From: Tanypteryx hageni
Taxonomy: Eukaryota; Arthropoda; Insecta; Odonata; Petaluridae
Direction of reading: 5' to 3'
Assembly (NCBI GenBank): GCA_028673005.1
Contig: CM054115.1
Location: 60,142,907 to 60,206,906, forward strand
Length of the DNA: 64,000 nucleotides
How positions within the stretch are numbered: position 1 is the stretch's first letter; each line of letters starts with the position of its first letter. Shown here in pieces: positions 1 through 11,665 of the stretch. Under the pieces are notes generated by a model. That model did not search any database and had not been told where the DNA came from. It worked only from the letters and a program-made list of their open reading frames with translations. The position numbers were made by a program, and so were the translations under genes.

Positions 1-1134
1 AAAAATTAAAATTTGAAGTTTTGACCGAATCATAGGATCTGTGGAAATGAAAATTTCTGCGTTCATCTTTCCAACTATTTTATTCATTAATTTGTGCATG
101 AAAAGATCTTGATCCTTTTATACGACGGAGTTTCTACTCCTTTTAATACTAGCATTATACGGCTCTCTTATCTCTCCTCTTCACATTCAGCTACGCTCGC
201 GAAACGACATTCCCATCACTTATTACGAGCTATTACTGGGATTTTCGAATGTTAAACGGCGCCGACGATCCCTGGTTACAGTTTTAAGGGTAGGTAACCA
301 CGCTATAAATTCCATCATAAAATAATTTAAATTAATCAATGGTAAATTAAAATTCAAAATGTAAAACTTCGGTAAAAGACTAATATTACTGATTAACAAA
401 ATCCCTAAAGGTCATCATTACGGCAGCAATTATTAAAGAAAATAAGAAATGTTTCTAGCGGTATTTATAAAATTAGTCTAACATTAATGTTTGATTATTT
501 TTAGCAATTTATATAAAAATTGGTATGGCATATCTTTGAAAATAACAAAATATAACACGATTCTTAAAAGTGTTGCTTGCTTTTACTGTCTTAAATATTC
601 ATTTGGAGGGATGATTCTTCAGTTTTTTACTGTTGAATAATTCTAAACATACCATAGTACGTATTGAAATGTAATTTCTGAATTGTTATTATATACATAA
701 CATTCTTATTCTGTACGTCCGTCAACCGGAACGCTCTATACAAATGCCCATGAAAGAACACTTAAAAATCGTATTTTTTTCATTTGCAGGCTTTTTTTCT
801 GTTGCAAAATTAAATTAGAAGTAACTAACCTACGATCTTCGGACAGAGACCATTTTTATTCTTATCGTCGATTTTGCCTTCGGTTCGAAATCTCTCAAGT
901 TATACGTTTAAATCATATTTATTGGAAAAATTTAAGCTTTTTAATGATATGTTTCCGACCGTGTCATTGTTAAACTTCGAGATTCTATTGTCGTCCTTAT
1001 ACTATAAGCGTAATGAAAGCGTGCTTTAAATGCTTAGTACGAGACAGAAGGCGCCCGGCTTTTTATAATTAAAATCGTGTTTGTCATTATTTTCTTTTCA
1101 ATTAACTTCACATTGAAATTTTTGTGATTGACTA

Positions 1135-1275
1135 TTTTTACTGTCTCCATATACGTATAACGGAAAGTATTGGTTTCATGAAAAAAATCGACTTCGAGAT
1201 TTCAACGGAAATACACGTTTTGAGGTCCTCTGAACACGTTTTGACCATTTACTCGATGATGTGTGTGTGTATGTT
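1135..1275 (+). repeat. interspersed repeat family A, copy 1 (partial)
   Basis: The segment reads like the start of the copy at 34190-34570 and the reverse complement of about 16800-16970. Shared landmarks are a subterminal palindrome around ACGTA, GTTTCATGAAAAAAATCGA, then ACGTTTTGAGGTCC, CTGAACACGTTTTGACCAT and a (GT)n run. Copy 1 ends shortly after the GT run, so it is truncated relative to the others. The family is not identified; it has no visible coding capacity. Confidence 0.6.
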
Positions 1276-1794
1276 GTTTCTTTAAAATCCACGTCCGGCG
1301 CAGTTCTCTACTATTAATAAAGCTCCAGTGCAAAACCCAAACTCTAAACGTCATTGGAGAAAATAGCGTACCCTCCGCGTCAACCTTACTTTTCTGGACT
1401 TCCTCTGGGAAATAAACTACCGACTTTGCCAGAAGCCGCAAATTCTTCCTGTTCTCCCGGTATCTTTCTAACTCTCTGGTTCACACGTCCTTTATGCTCA
1501 AAATCCTCAAAACATCTCCTCTTATTCCCTCTCCAACGGTATATCCCCTGAAAGACTACGGGCAGTTTTTGTTAATTCCTAGAAATTCACTTTCCTCACC
1601 AACATCTGGATTTTCTGGGCCTCTTTATTTCTTGCTTTTTATCTCCGATCTCTATTGCTTCTAATCTTGACCCTTTTGCTGCTGTTTCCTCTCTCTTCTC
1701 TTTCATATCCACAAATTTCCCTCCCTTCCTCTCAACTCTCCGTCTACTTCCATTACACTAATGTCAGTATTGATGTAAACATACAGACAATTAT

Positions 1795-1960
1795 AATTTC
1801 ATACATCTATATGCATTAATATATGATATATACATACACACGTAGACGTATATAAATATACCGTATATTTATATACGTACGTATATTATATACGAGTACA
1901 TACGTACATGTAATGTACAGGCATATACATATGCATAGATATCATTATCAATTTATACAT
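1795..1960. repeat. TA/ACGTA-rich simple sequence
   Basis: A stretch of alternating TATATA, ACGTATAT and TACATACGTA-like words. It is low-complexity and near-palindromic at many positions, so it could extrude hairpins, but nothing ties it to a gene. Confidence 0.5.
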
Positions 1961-1989
1961 ACAAAAACATTTAACTGGACCTATGTTTG

Positions 1990-2370
1990 TATCACTTAGA
2001 TAGATCTTCTGTTGTATTCCTCTCTTCTGCCACGCCCATTCTTCTCCTTTCGCCATTTATTTTCCGTCCCTTTCCCTCTCCTCATTTTCTCTCCACCTTA
2101 GACTCCTCTCATTCTCCATCCATTCTCTCGAATTTTCCTCCCAGCTTTCCTGGTATTGCCCTCTTTTGCCCCTTAAACTTCTCGAACTCGTAATTTCCCT
2201 CACTTCCGCGTTTTCGTTTTACGCCCGGTTTATTATTTCTAGCCCGACCCTCTCACTCCCATCTCGCGCACTCAACTTCCATTTTTCCGCCTTTTACTAT
2301 CCCTACGTATCTCCTCCACTACGCCGTTCAAACAGGATGCTAACCCCCACCACTCCCTCACTCCGCTAGA
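1990..2370. repeat. pyrimidine-rich tract
   Basis: A block dominated by C and T on the plus strand (CTCTTCT, CTCCTTTC and similar). Similar blocks recur through the window at 10920-11440, 41250-41640 and 51000-51880, and complementary purine blocks at 6975-7310 and 12490-12870. Open frames inside are composition artefacts. Confidence 0.5.
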
Positions 2371-3649
2371 GGAGAAATGCGGTTTCTTTCATTTGCCGGA
2401 TTTTTCATTCCAGTAATTTTCGCGATATTTCGGATTGTTTGATTTTTTCCTCGCTCCGTCCGATGCGCGGCAGGATGTTTCGTGGCGAAATGATTTTGTA
2501 TCGGATCGCTGGTATTGTTATTGGTTTACTTGTGATCGGCAGGTACCTTTTGCGGGATCGAGTTCATGAGAGAGTTGAATTTCTAATGTTAGTGTATCAG
2601 ATATTTAGAGGATGTTGTGTACTTTTATTCGTCAATTGATTGTAAAGTTTCAAATTCTACTAAAGACGAGCTTCATTCTTCTTACTTATGCTTGAAAATA
2701 TTCCTCGTTTCAGCTTGTTGATGGACTCATTTTTATTAATGCACCCATTGCTTAGTTATGTAAATCTAGCATCGATACTGAAACAGAGATTTTTCAAATG
2801 GATTCAGACGAAATACTCGATATGAGACTAATTCAGTTCTTTTCTGGTATCGGTACATATTAAATTATACGCAGCTTCCATAATAGAACCAGTTGTTTGG
2901 TTATAATGTAAACTTTGGGGCATATATCGGTCTGAGAAACAGACTTGATTTATTAAATAACATTTAATATTGTCACTATGAAAATGCTTTCAATGTGATG
3001 CGTTGGGTTTATAAGGAGGATGCAGATTTATGTCTATCATTCAAAATTTCGTAATATCCCGCCATCAGGTACTGTCAAGTTCTTTATACAATAGTTTTTA
3101 AGTTATAGAAATGCATTGGTTAGATTCTAAAATTAAATTTTCGATTCCAAACGTCAAATCTTTAATCGAGATAAAAATATTCTTCGTGGAGCAACTGTGT
3201 ATCATCATAATTAATAATATTGCTTAAAGTAAAGTCTTATTGACTCCAGTGAACTTCGTGTGCATTTTATAAGGACCGAGCAGATATAGCAGCAGAAGTA
3301 TTTTTTATTTATTTATTTATTTAAAAAACATTGCAATTTGGCCAGCCGGCCAGGTGGCAAGAAAACATAATATATAATTCTAAAATTCCAATTTTACAAA
3401 TAAAGTGCTCATAAATTATATTAGAAAAATTAAAAAATATTTAACAATATACAATTTCAAACTAATTACAATCAGTGCCTAGAGTGCGGATTTTCGTGGG
3501 TTCATGAAAGGCCTTCTCGGCTACCGTAGCGGTCACGGGGCCCACGAAGTCCCCACCGTATTTCACCCTTCCAAGCAATCCCCTACTTTTCCTGCACTTA
3601 GGAACAGTTACATAGATATTGATGTTACTAATATCCCTCCTCACAGTTC

Positions 3650-3785
3650 GTCTTATTTTTACCATGCATATATGAACTAACTCTACGTTTAAAATGTTTC
3701 GCGTCCTTATGTAAGGGCTTGAAGAGCACTTCAGGTAACTTGTTCCACTCGCTGATTCCCCTGTTTAGAAACGAATATTTTGCTG
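3650..3785 (-). pseudogene. ORF2 C-terminal remnant (CR1-like LINE)
   Basis: A minus-strand frame reads through FLNRGISEWNKLPEVLF followed by a Lys/His/Phe-rich tail ending just before a stop. The WNxLP pattern close to the C-terminus is typical of LINE ORF2 proteins downstream of the RT and thumb. The frame is out of register with the endonuclease ORF, and several hundred codons of RT are absent between them. It is non-functional as it stands. Confidence 0.65.
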
Positions 3786-4577
3786 TGTCTTCTGCGGCCT
3801 AAGATTAATTTTAAATTCATGGCTATTTTTCCCTAAAAAATTCGGCACCTGCATTCTACTTCTTAATTCCTGAGCCCTCCCGCCCCCCGCTGATGACCCA
3901 TCCCACTTAACCGAAGGTAAGTTTAGGTCTCCTGCAATTAATATGTCCTTCGTTAACGGATTTTTGATGAATAAGTTCGCTAACATTTCTAACAAATAAT
4001 AATCCTCTCCCGGTTTCCTATACGCTGCTATAATATCGATTTGCTTTTTTAAGAAAGGATTTCTTAATTTTATACACATTGCCTCGCAATCGTTTCTTAC
4101 CCATTCAAGTGTGCATTCAAAGCAGTCTTTGACACAAATGAAAATCCCTCCTCCTCTAGATTCGCGATCTCTTCTATATACCGTGAAACCAGGTGGAAAA
4201 ATCTCATTGGAGTTTATATCGCTTTTTAACCATGATTCTGTCCCTGTAACTACATCGGAATTGCAAGCATCAACTAACGTTAGAAACTCTTCCCTCTTGT
4301 TATATACACTTCGACAGTTAACCTGAAGTACCCTCAAACCCTTACCTTTATTCGATTTCTCCGTCAGCTCAACAGCACCACCACCGCTTTTGCAATTGGA
4401 CTGCAGGCGTCTAGGGTGACAACCACCACCTCTTTCGTGTTCTATTTCCCCTGCCTCTTCTTCGTCTTCCACTACACACATCTGCATAATAACATAGTCA
4501 TTTATCTTCTTTTGATCAATGGTTGATAATGGCCCACCTCTGTTTTCCCCAGCTAGTTTCCCGCCCTCGCATGCCAC
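3765..4577 (-). pseudogene. LINE ORF2 N-terminus: APE-like endonuclease
   Basis: Residues about 80-230 of this 270-codon frame form an endonuclease/exonuclease/phosphatase fold: LRVLQVNCRS near the start, a TESWL motif (catalytic Glu), a central RRDRESRGGGIFICV strand pair, IIAAYRKPG, and IAGDLNLPSVKW (Asp/Asn of the GDFN-type motif). In CR1-type elements this domain nicks the target site for target-primed reverse transcription. The frame breaks off after GGGRAQELRS, and its last 30 or so residues already belong to the far C-terminal/3' part, so the RT has been deleted. The first 75 residues look like the tail of ORF1 joined in frame. It is a relic. Confidence 0.75.
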
Positions 4578-5403
4578 GCTACATTCCTCAGCAATCTCCC
4601 AAATTTTTCGCTGCTCTGTCTATTCAGATGCAGCCCATCACGTCCTAAGTCATTCTCTCCCAACCAATAATTCGGATCCACGAAACACAATTTTTGACTT
4701 TGACAAACCCAATCTATCCCTTTCTAGCGACATCTCGTCTTCTTATAATTCCACTCACTACTATTTTTGCATTTCTAAATTTTTTCTTAGCCGATGTACA
4801 CATGTCTCATACCAAACCCACCACGTGATCATCGGTCCTTGCACTTTTAATATAATTCGTTCCGACATGTATTACCAAAACTTCTTCTTTACTATCGTCA
4901 CTCCTGCCCAAAATTTTCTTTTCCATTTGCTCGATCCTAATTCCGGGGAAACACTCCACCACATCACCCTGCCTTCTGCATTCTTCCCCTGCAAAACGAA
5001 TCATGGAGTCTCCCAAGACACGAACACTTGGCTCCTTAGCACAGTTATCGTTCCTCACCTCTATTTTTCTCCTTCCTTTGACCTCCACCCATCCTTCACC
5101 ACTTGGACCCTTCATCTTTTCACTCTTCAGTGCCGTATTCTCTTTCGTTAATACCTCTATCATCTCCTTAGCCCTCTGCAACTCCTGCATCTTCTCATTC
5201 TCCTCTAAAGCAGAGCGATCCTCACTCTTCCTACACACAAAACACTTCCAATTGTCCTCCATGCACTCTTCTGAGCTGCTTCTCGAACATTTTATGTGGA
5301 ACCATGTTCCACAAGTTGAGCATTGCACACTAATGCTAAGTTTTCTGTTGCACGCCTTGCACTTCGTCACCTCTGCTGCCGATTTACTTCCGTTCTTGGT
5401 CAT
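4578..5403 (-). pseudogene. LINE ORF1: PHD finger, coiled coil, SGNH-like esterase
   Basis: The intact part (198 codons, ATG at 5403, frame to 4807) begins with a Cys4-His-Cys3-like PHD zinc finger (CKACN, QCSTCGTWFHIKC, WKCFVC; residues about 15-57). A charged coiled-coil segment follows (about 60-95), then VRVLGDSMIRF (about 126-136), the block I residues of SGNH/GDSL hydrolases, and VIHVGTN (about 175-181), their Asn block. The frame is then lost. In another frame below 4807 the expected terminal block with DGLHLN appears at about 4650, showing one or more frameshifts. PHD plus esterase ORF1 proteins are known from CR1-like elements, where they bind RNA and may aid membrane or nuclear steps. 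Non-functional here. Confidence 0.7.
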
Positions 5404-5480
5404 TACGACTCTCTCCTTACGACGCCCTCAAACACCCTTTCACCCGGAGCTACCTGGCACACGACCGTTCCCTTCGGAGG

Positions 5481-6974
5481 CTAATGACCAAGTGATTTAT
5501 TTGTCATTATTTATCATTTATTATTAAATAGTTATAAATTTCATAATTCTTTATGGAAGATAAAGTAATTACGAATAGTTAGCATATTATTTGTTGAATT
5601 ATTGGGGATGTTTTGTATTATTAAACCGAAAATGGAATTTCCTTTTTTACTGGATCGCAGAGAGAAACATTTTAAAACTTGGGTTCCACTCTTCTAAGAA
5701 TTTCAATAGAATTTCATATTAACTCAAAAAAATACGAAAAAATGTAATTATAAAATACTCATTTTTACCTACCCAGATTAATAAAGAGCAACTTGGCGTA
5801 GATAGCGACTGAGCAAAAAAATAAGAACTGAAATTGAAGAGATAGAGAGTTGGAATGAAATCGATTTCACAGTTAATAGCCGCTTTGTATGATAATGATG
5901 CTTCACTGTGCACACACCGTTAATGTTGTCTACTTGCTTTAATAGAATCTAAATTGTGCGCAGCAACGGTGTTATCGCTTTTGTATATAGGATTTAACTG
6001 CTATTATTGTGTACTAAATTTCTCCTGGTGCATGTTTCACCTTAGGCATATTAACTTATAATGTTCTCTACTTCACAATTTGTATTTATAAATTTTCCTA
6101 GTTTTTATTTTTTTCATGATTTTTTCCTCTTTGTTCTACAATTTCTGGAATAATTTTTCAGTTAAATGGTATTTTATGTTTGAAGCATATTCGTTTGATC
6201 ATATTTTAAATTGGTTTAAATATAATAATTTCAACTTACTTGCACGTATTCAGTTGGGTATCTACCTTAACCTACATTTGTCTAAATAAATAGCTTTAAC
6301 ACGGAACCAGATTGCCAGTTCATCTCAAATACTTAGTATCAAGGAAGTATTGAAAGCAAATTTTTTTTTCCCTCTCAGAGCTGAAAAGATTTACTCGATT
6401 TATAAATCAATGTGACGAACTAAAAATATTAACATTATTTTTAAATGAGTAGACAGCAAATTTATCGGGCCATTGCGATAATATTCATCTACCAAACATT
6501 TTATACATGCATAAAATCTACAAAATTTCCGTTAAAGCCGATTTGACATCATAGATATAGTCATCAATATAATCTGATCTTATGGAAACGAATTTTTTTC
6601 ACATTTATTTTTACCTGCTCTGTGTCATATTTCATTCATTTTACATATTTTAAAATATATGCAATTCATGCTAACGAATACCGAAACATTTTTTAGATAT
6701 TTTCTGTTACATTTCGATAAGATTAGTACAATTCTCTTCTTGCATTTATTTATTTTTATTCCTAATGAAATTTACGACATGGTAACGCATGTTTGTGTAC
6801 TCGATTCCAACATTATCATTAATGATCTTCATTCCCGTGTTCATGCAGAATGTTCTTTCCATAAATACGCGTACAAAATGGAAAACTATGAAATTTCCAG
6901 TCCAGGACATTCACCTTGAGGCATAAGTCCTTGAAAACTAAGTTATCGCCATCACCTTTTGGTATCCCATCTTA
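5481..6974. other. non-coding AT-rich region
   Basis: Only short AT-biased open frames without recognisable features. The sequence is AT-rich with homopolymer runs, and I see no element ends. Confidence 0.5.
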
Positions 6975-7310
6975 TACACATTGCGCAACGCTTTCATTGT
7001 TAAATGCGGGAAGCGTGGAGGCGGCGAATGAGGAAAGAAATGGGAAATAGCTGAGAGTGAAGGTGGAATAAAGGAAAACTCTAGAGAAGTGAGGATAGAT
7101 GCGAGGGAAATAAGGGATAGAACAGTTTGGGGAAACTTGAGGGAGCGATCTGTGCAGATTAAGGAACCACGCTGTGTACGGGCGAGGAACGCGCTTGAGT
7201 GCGGCAAGGAGACAATAAAAGATGCGGGGATGTTGAGCGAGAATAACGAGCTGCAGAGAGATTGTCTGTGCACACACAGAGAGACGCGACGTGCAATATG
7301 AAACCCCAAA
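6975..7310. repeat. purine-rich tract
   Basis: A G/A-dominated block on the plus strand with GGGAAAT, GAGAGAAG-type words. Two overlapping minus-strand open frames across it, rich in Ser, Leu and Phe, are the result of this composition and share no domain. Confidence 0.45.
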
Positions 7311-8847
7311 CCTCATGAGTCGTCCTCGTTCCTAACGCTCCTTTTGGCCGTCCTACGTTCTATGTTTCCGGCTTTATTTTTTAATTAGTCTGGTAATATT
7401 GCAACTCACGAAAAATTTTCATCTCTGTAAAATTTCGAGTGGCTCCTTGTTTGAAGCAAAATCTTGCGAGCAAGTTTTCAACACTAGATTTAATCATATC
7501 TTCCTTGATACAAACCATTTCATTCCTGATTTTTGGATAACAAAAGATTAAAGACATTAAATATAATTATCTAGTGAGCAAATAAGAGGTAATTTCTGGG
7601 CCAGTGATATATGATTATAGATATTATGCTAAGTTTTTGTCACGAGAAGGAATCAAACTATCATTTAGTATAATGTGACCACTATAAATTTGGTCTCGAT
7701 TTGAAGCATAACAGAACAGTAGCTGTAAAAATATCAACGATTAATTTGTTGTAGAGACCTCTTTCATCTGTTAGTTTTCCTTTCTCATTTACCGTTTGCT
7801 GCATTGTTATCCGTCTCCTATTTATCCTGTCTTTATTCAAAGGATTTACGAATGTTTTCTATAACTGATATCACCAGTCACTTGATTATACCATAGCGTA
7901 GCAAAACCGGTTGTGAATTTACAAAGGTATTGGTTCTTCCCAGTTATTTTTAGTAGGAATAAGTTTCACAAAATTACGCCTGCAATGGCAGGTCATTTCA
8001 ATACCTGGAACGGTACACACAAAGTAGCAAGGAAACCGACTACATGGCTATTAATTCACCAAAATGACGCTTTTTCAGAGTGTCTGCTGAGTGTATGCTC
8101 GATCATACCGCCAAAAAACGTAGCGGAAAATGATTTTCGTCTGCTGTTAGGCGAGTAATTTAATGCGCTAACGTCCCACACACAAAATAAATCAACGCTT
8201 TGTTTCACTGGAGTGAAAGGTATTGTCGCCCGGATTAATCAGAATTATTAATCTTCTTAAATAAATCAAAAGTTCCGAAGTGACCTCATCGAATGCGTAA
8301 TTTCCCTGCATTATTAATTCGATACACGTGTTGGCATTTGCGCTCTCGCAAATGCGTTTCGATCGTGTGGGGATATTGCTGATCTCAATGCATAGGTATT
8401 CGAACGCTAGCGATTAGAACGTAGTGATTTGGTTTTTTCTCGAAATAATGCTTATTTCTATTGTTCCATTTTCGTTTTTAACCGACATTATTCAAATAGA
8501 AACACGTTCAAAAATTTCTAAGCGATGATAATTGAAGGAATTCTTGCCGTGATGAATCCTTCGACCTTATCGATAAACAGACAAATTTGGGTTCACGGTA
8601 TGAGTTGCACTCTCAATTGTTTATTGTTCTGTCCTCATCGTCACAGCCCCATTCCATAAGGGGCATTTTACCTTGATTCGTCCTTATCCTTGGTCGAGAT
8701 TCTCTGTAAACTACTCCTTTTCCACCATATGCGACCACATGACTTCCCCTGCGAACCAATTAGAATCGTCGTGGGTAGTCGTAGAATAGTGATGAGTGTA
8801 AAGGCGGAATGGGAAATTCACTCCCTCATCCGCGCGCGTGCGCGCAT

Positions 8848-8878
<31 letters not shown>

Positions 8879-10640
8879 CCTCTTAGGAAACGAGGAATAC
8901 AAACAGAATGGATCTGATCCGTTAGTGAGTAGATTAGAGCATGGAAGAACAGGAGGGGAGAGAGAAGAGGGAAGGATAATGGTAGTGGTGAAGGACTAGA
9001 AGGACAGGGAGGATGGAGAGGCTGAAGATGCATTATTGAGGCTGGAAATTGTCTCTTGGTCCACTTCACTCCGAGAGATATCGCCTCCTTGTTGAAGGAA
9101 AAGGCTACTGACAGTTCTCGAGAGATTTTGGAATATGCGTGCCATCCCATCCTGCATTGGTAAGCGTTGGCGTGTCTTGTGTTATATAGATTCGTTGAAA
9201 CTGTGGTTTTTCACTGATTTGCATAAAATATACAGCAATAATAAAAGCGATTTCGAGACAAAAAATGATTAAATGCCAATGGTGATTTGATTAATTCGCG
9301 TTAATCGCGCTTTAGTTTCATTTTCTAAGGCGACACAAATTGCATGATTCAACCGTTGATATGCACTAAAAGAAGTATTTAATGCTATTTTAAATTTAAA
9401 TGGGTATGATTCATCTTTTCATGCAATACTGTTGTAAATTATACAGAAATATTAATAAATATTTATCAAGCTAACTCCATAATTAATAGTAACCAGCTTT
9501 TTCTGCTTCTAGCTCTGTTTGCTTATCTAATAATCATTATTTAATTTTAAAATGTTTCCGTTCCATTATTTTTGTTTTACATTTCCTCATTTCCCATCTA
9601 CACGCCAACAAAGCATCCCCATGGCTCACCGTTGAGGAAACAATTTTTCCGTGCACCTCAATGTTTTATGTATATATCTCACCTTGTTTTCATTTCCCTT
9701 GTATCTAATGTTGATTACGGTCAACTGGAAGGATAGATAGAATAGTCGCAACCTCGCCGGTTAAGGAATATAATACAGAAATAAGTTCATTATATTTATA
9801 CACGGATTAATTAATTTATAGTAATCCAAGAATATAGGTTGAACGCAAATTTCCCTCATACAGTTTTGTTTAAATCATAGATAAATATACTTTCTGTCAA
9901 TTTCGCGCTCTCTTTTCTGTGAAACGTTTCTCATGCAGTGCATCATGATCAACTCAACCCAGGGTTTTTAAAGAAAACATATGACAGTCAACGTTTTTAA
10001 AAATAGAGAACGCCATTGTTTTGAGCTTCAATTTAGTTAAATACTTTATCGGAATCCGAATGCGAAGATCAAAGTGTCACTGATGGGTTCGGATTTTATT
10101 CTTATATGGGCTTTAATTACATAAAGGCTTTCAACGAATAGCTCAAAAACGCCCCACTCGTGGGTGGAAATGGAATCAATTACTCTCGCCCTAGTTCCCT
10201 TCCAGCCGTGATCTCATTGCTTTTTTTCATGTCCGTCGATGGCAAGGTTATTATTACATCATCGACCCTTTGAAGCGATTATTTTTCCAAAATCAGCGTT
10301 TTCAAAGGGAATGTTTTATGCGACGGATTATGAAAAAAATTGTTCCACGAAGGTCGAATGATTTTCGTTCTGCAGAGGATCAATTATATCAACTTTTTAC
10401 TATATAAAACACTGCAACGGGAGTTCTTTCTGCCCACTTGAAAACTGAATGCCTAGTTTCGTTAAATCCACTAAACCTATGACGTAATAAGGGCTTAGAT
10501 TACAGCAAACTCTCGATTTATCGGATGCCTCGGGATTGAGCCTAATCCGATTGGTCGATATGCCAATCGACATGCGCCATTTCTCGCACATATGAAACTA
10601 ATTAACGCTTTAGTGCATTTTCTTTCAAATATTTTATGGA
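7311..10640. other. non-coding region with a CA microsatellite
   Basis: No supported gene. Apart from the (CA)n tract and a short purine-rich stretch at about 8940-9030, the region is AT-rich unique-looking DNA. The piece at about 8220-8400 contains several TAATTA-like words and could be regulatory, but nothing in the sequence alone proves it. Confidence 0.5.
8830..8878. repeat. (CA)n microsatellite with CG/GC-rich flank
   Basis: A GCGCGCGTGCGCGC alternating purine-pyrimidine stretch runs directly into about 15 CA units. Alternating purine-pyrimidine DNA of this sort can adopt Z-form, and the tract is expected to be length-polymorphic. Confidence 0.9.
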
Positions 10641-10689
10641 TTTAAAAAGCTATTAAAATAAACCAAGATTCAATTAAACTAGTGAAATC

Positions 10690-10805
10690 TAAATTTAAAA
10701 ATCTGATGTTACCACCACATGACTTTTTCCATACTGTAATATTTCTAAAAATTCCAAATAGGTTAAATGATGACAAATATTTGAAGGAACTGCGAGAAAA
10801 ATCGG
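10690..10805. repeat. short dispersed repeat, inverted match at about 34745-34850
   Basis: The plus strand here (CCACATGACTTTTTCC, then ATATTTCTAAAAATTCC, then AACTGCGAGAAA) matches the minus strand at 34745-34850 in the same order. The second copy lies beside the hAT transposase relic. The shared piece is probably a small fragment of one transposon family. Confidence 0.5.
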
Positions 10806-10919
10806 AAGTGTATTGTTGTAAGTACTTATCTTTTTCTCTCTCCTCTTCATTTACAATTTCGTATTTTTTGTATCGAATCTCACGCTCGTGTGTTGTTTTT
10901 CGATCTTTACCCACTTAAA

Positions 10920-11665
10920 ATGTGCTCTACCTCTGTAATTACACGCATTCTGAGAAGGGCCCCCTTAGAAGTGGCACACATCCCCGTCATCCCACTCCCT
11001 CTAACCTTCGGTCGCAACATAGAACGATCCGCTGCACCGCGTGGCATTGCCACCTCCCGCAATGACGTCCTTCCCATCTCTAGCCCTCCCTCTCTCCCCT
11101 GCCACGCGATTTCTCCCTCCACTCCCATATCCCTAAACCTTCATCTTATAATTCCGTTCTTATTCCGCCGTCCCGAAAAGTTCTCCTCCCCAGCGAACCC
11201 TCTTCAAAACCGACCCCACCCTCTAGCCTATAGACTGCATCTCGCCTCTCCAGACTCTTCACTCTCTCGAGTCTTCACCGCGGCCTCTCTCCATCTCCCT
11301 TCATCTTTGGGCCCCCTCCCTCCATCTTCTCATCTCATTCACCTTCTTCTTGGTCTCGCAAAACCCCCTTTCCACCCTCCTTCCCACTTCCGCCCCCGGT
11401 TCTGTTCCCCGCCCATCCACCCATCGCCTTACGTCTCTTCATGAGACTTGCAGAGTTGCCTCCATGAATAATGGAAGGGGTTTGAGAAAGGCCAGTGGTG
11501 GAAATGGTCGGATGAGGAGAGAAAGAGAGAGGGAGGAGGAAGATGAGGAAAGAGGAGAAAGGAGAGAGAAAGAGAAGAGGAGGTGGAGAGAGTGGCGGAC
11601 AGGGATGAAATGGAAAGGAGTGGCGGGATGGAAGGCGGATGGTAATGGAATGAGGGGTATTTAAG
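10920..11665. repeat. pyrimidine-rich block switching to purine-rich block
   Basis: About 10990-11440 is dominated by C and T, and from about 11465 to 11665 the same strand becomes G/A-dominated (GAGAGAAAGAGAGAGGGAGG type). The abrupt strand switch makes the region mirror-like and potentially triplex- or hairpin-forming. The open frames across it (Pro/Ser/Leu-rich, then Arg/Glu/Gly-rich) fit composition rather than selection. Confidence 0.5.

Larger units (their letters stand above)
1..3290. other. non-coding AT-rich region
   Basis: No open frame here shows a recognisable domain or the composition of a real protein. It holds a copy of an interspersed repeat (about 1135-1275), a TA/ACGTA-rich simple stretch (about 1795-1960) and pyrimidine-rich blocks (about 1620-1750 and 1990-2370), listed separately where useful. 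The short open frames in the pyrimidine blocks are rich in Ser, Pro, Phe and Leu, as expected from base composition alone. Confidence 0.6.
3300..5480 (-). mobile_element. degenerate CR1-like non-LTR retrotransposon
   Basis: On the minus strand, in order, are an ORF1 with PHD-type zinc finger and SGNH-hydrolase-like region, an ORF2 start with an APE-like endonuclease, a short remnant of the ORF2 C-terminus, a 3' UTR, and a terminal TAAA-type microsatellite tail (plus strand TTTATTTATTTATTTA at about 3305-3322). This order matches CR1/L2-type LINEs. The reverse transcriptase domain is missing between the endonuclease (ending near 3890) and the C-terminal remnant (near 3780), so it was deleted internally rather than 5'-truncated. 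Frameshifts break ORF1. The 5' limit is approximate, and I did not find a convincing target duplication. Confidence 0.75.

Noticed and set aside
4519..5527. Two plus-strand frames opposite the LINE
   Set aside because: Antisense shadows of LINE ORF1/ORF2, which carry clear motifs on the minus strand.
8220..8400. Possible conserved regulatory element with TAATTA words
   Set aside because: Conservation cannot be judged from one sequence; AT-rich DNA gives such words by chance.
10890..11444. 184-codon Pro/Leu/Ser-rich frame
   Set aside because: Low-complexity pyrimidine tract with no recognisable motif.
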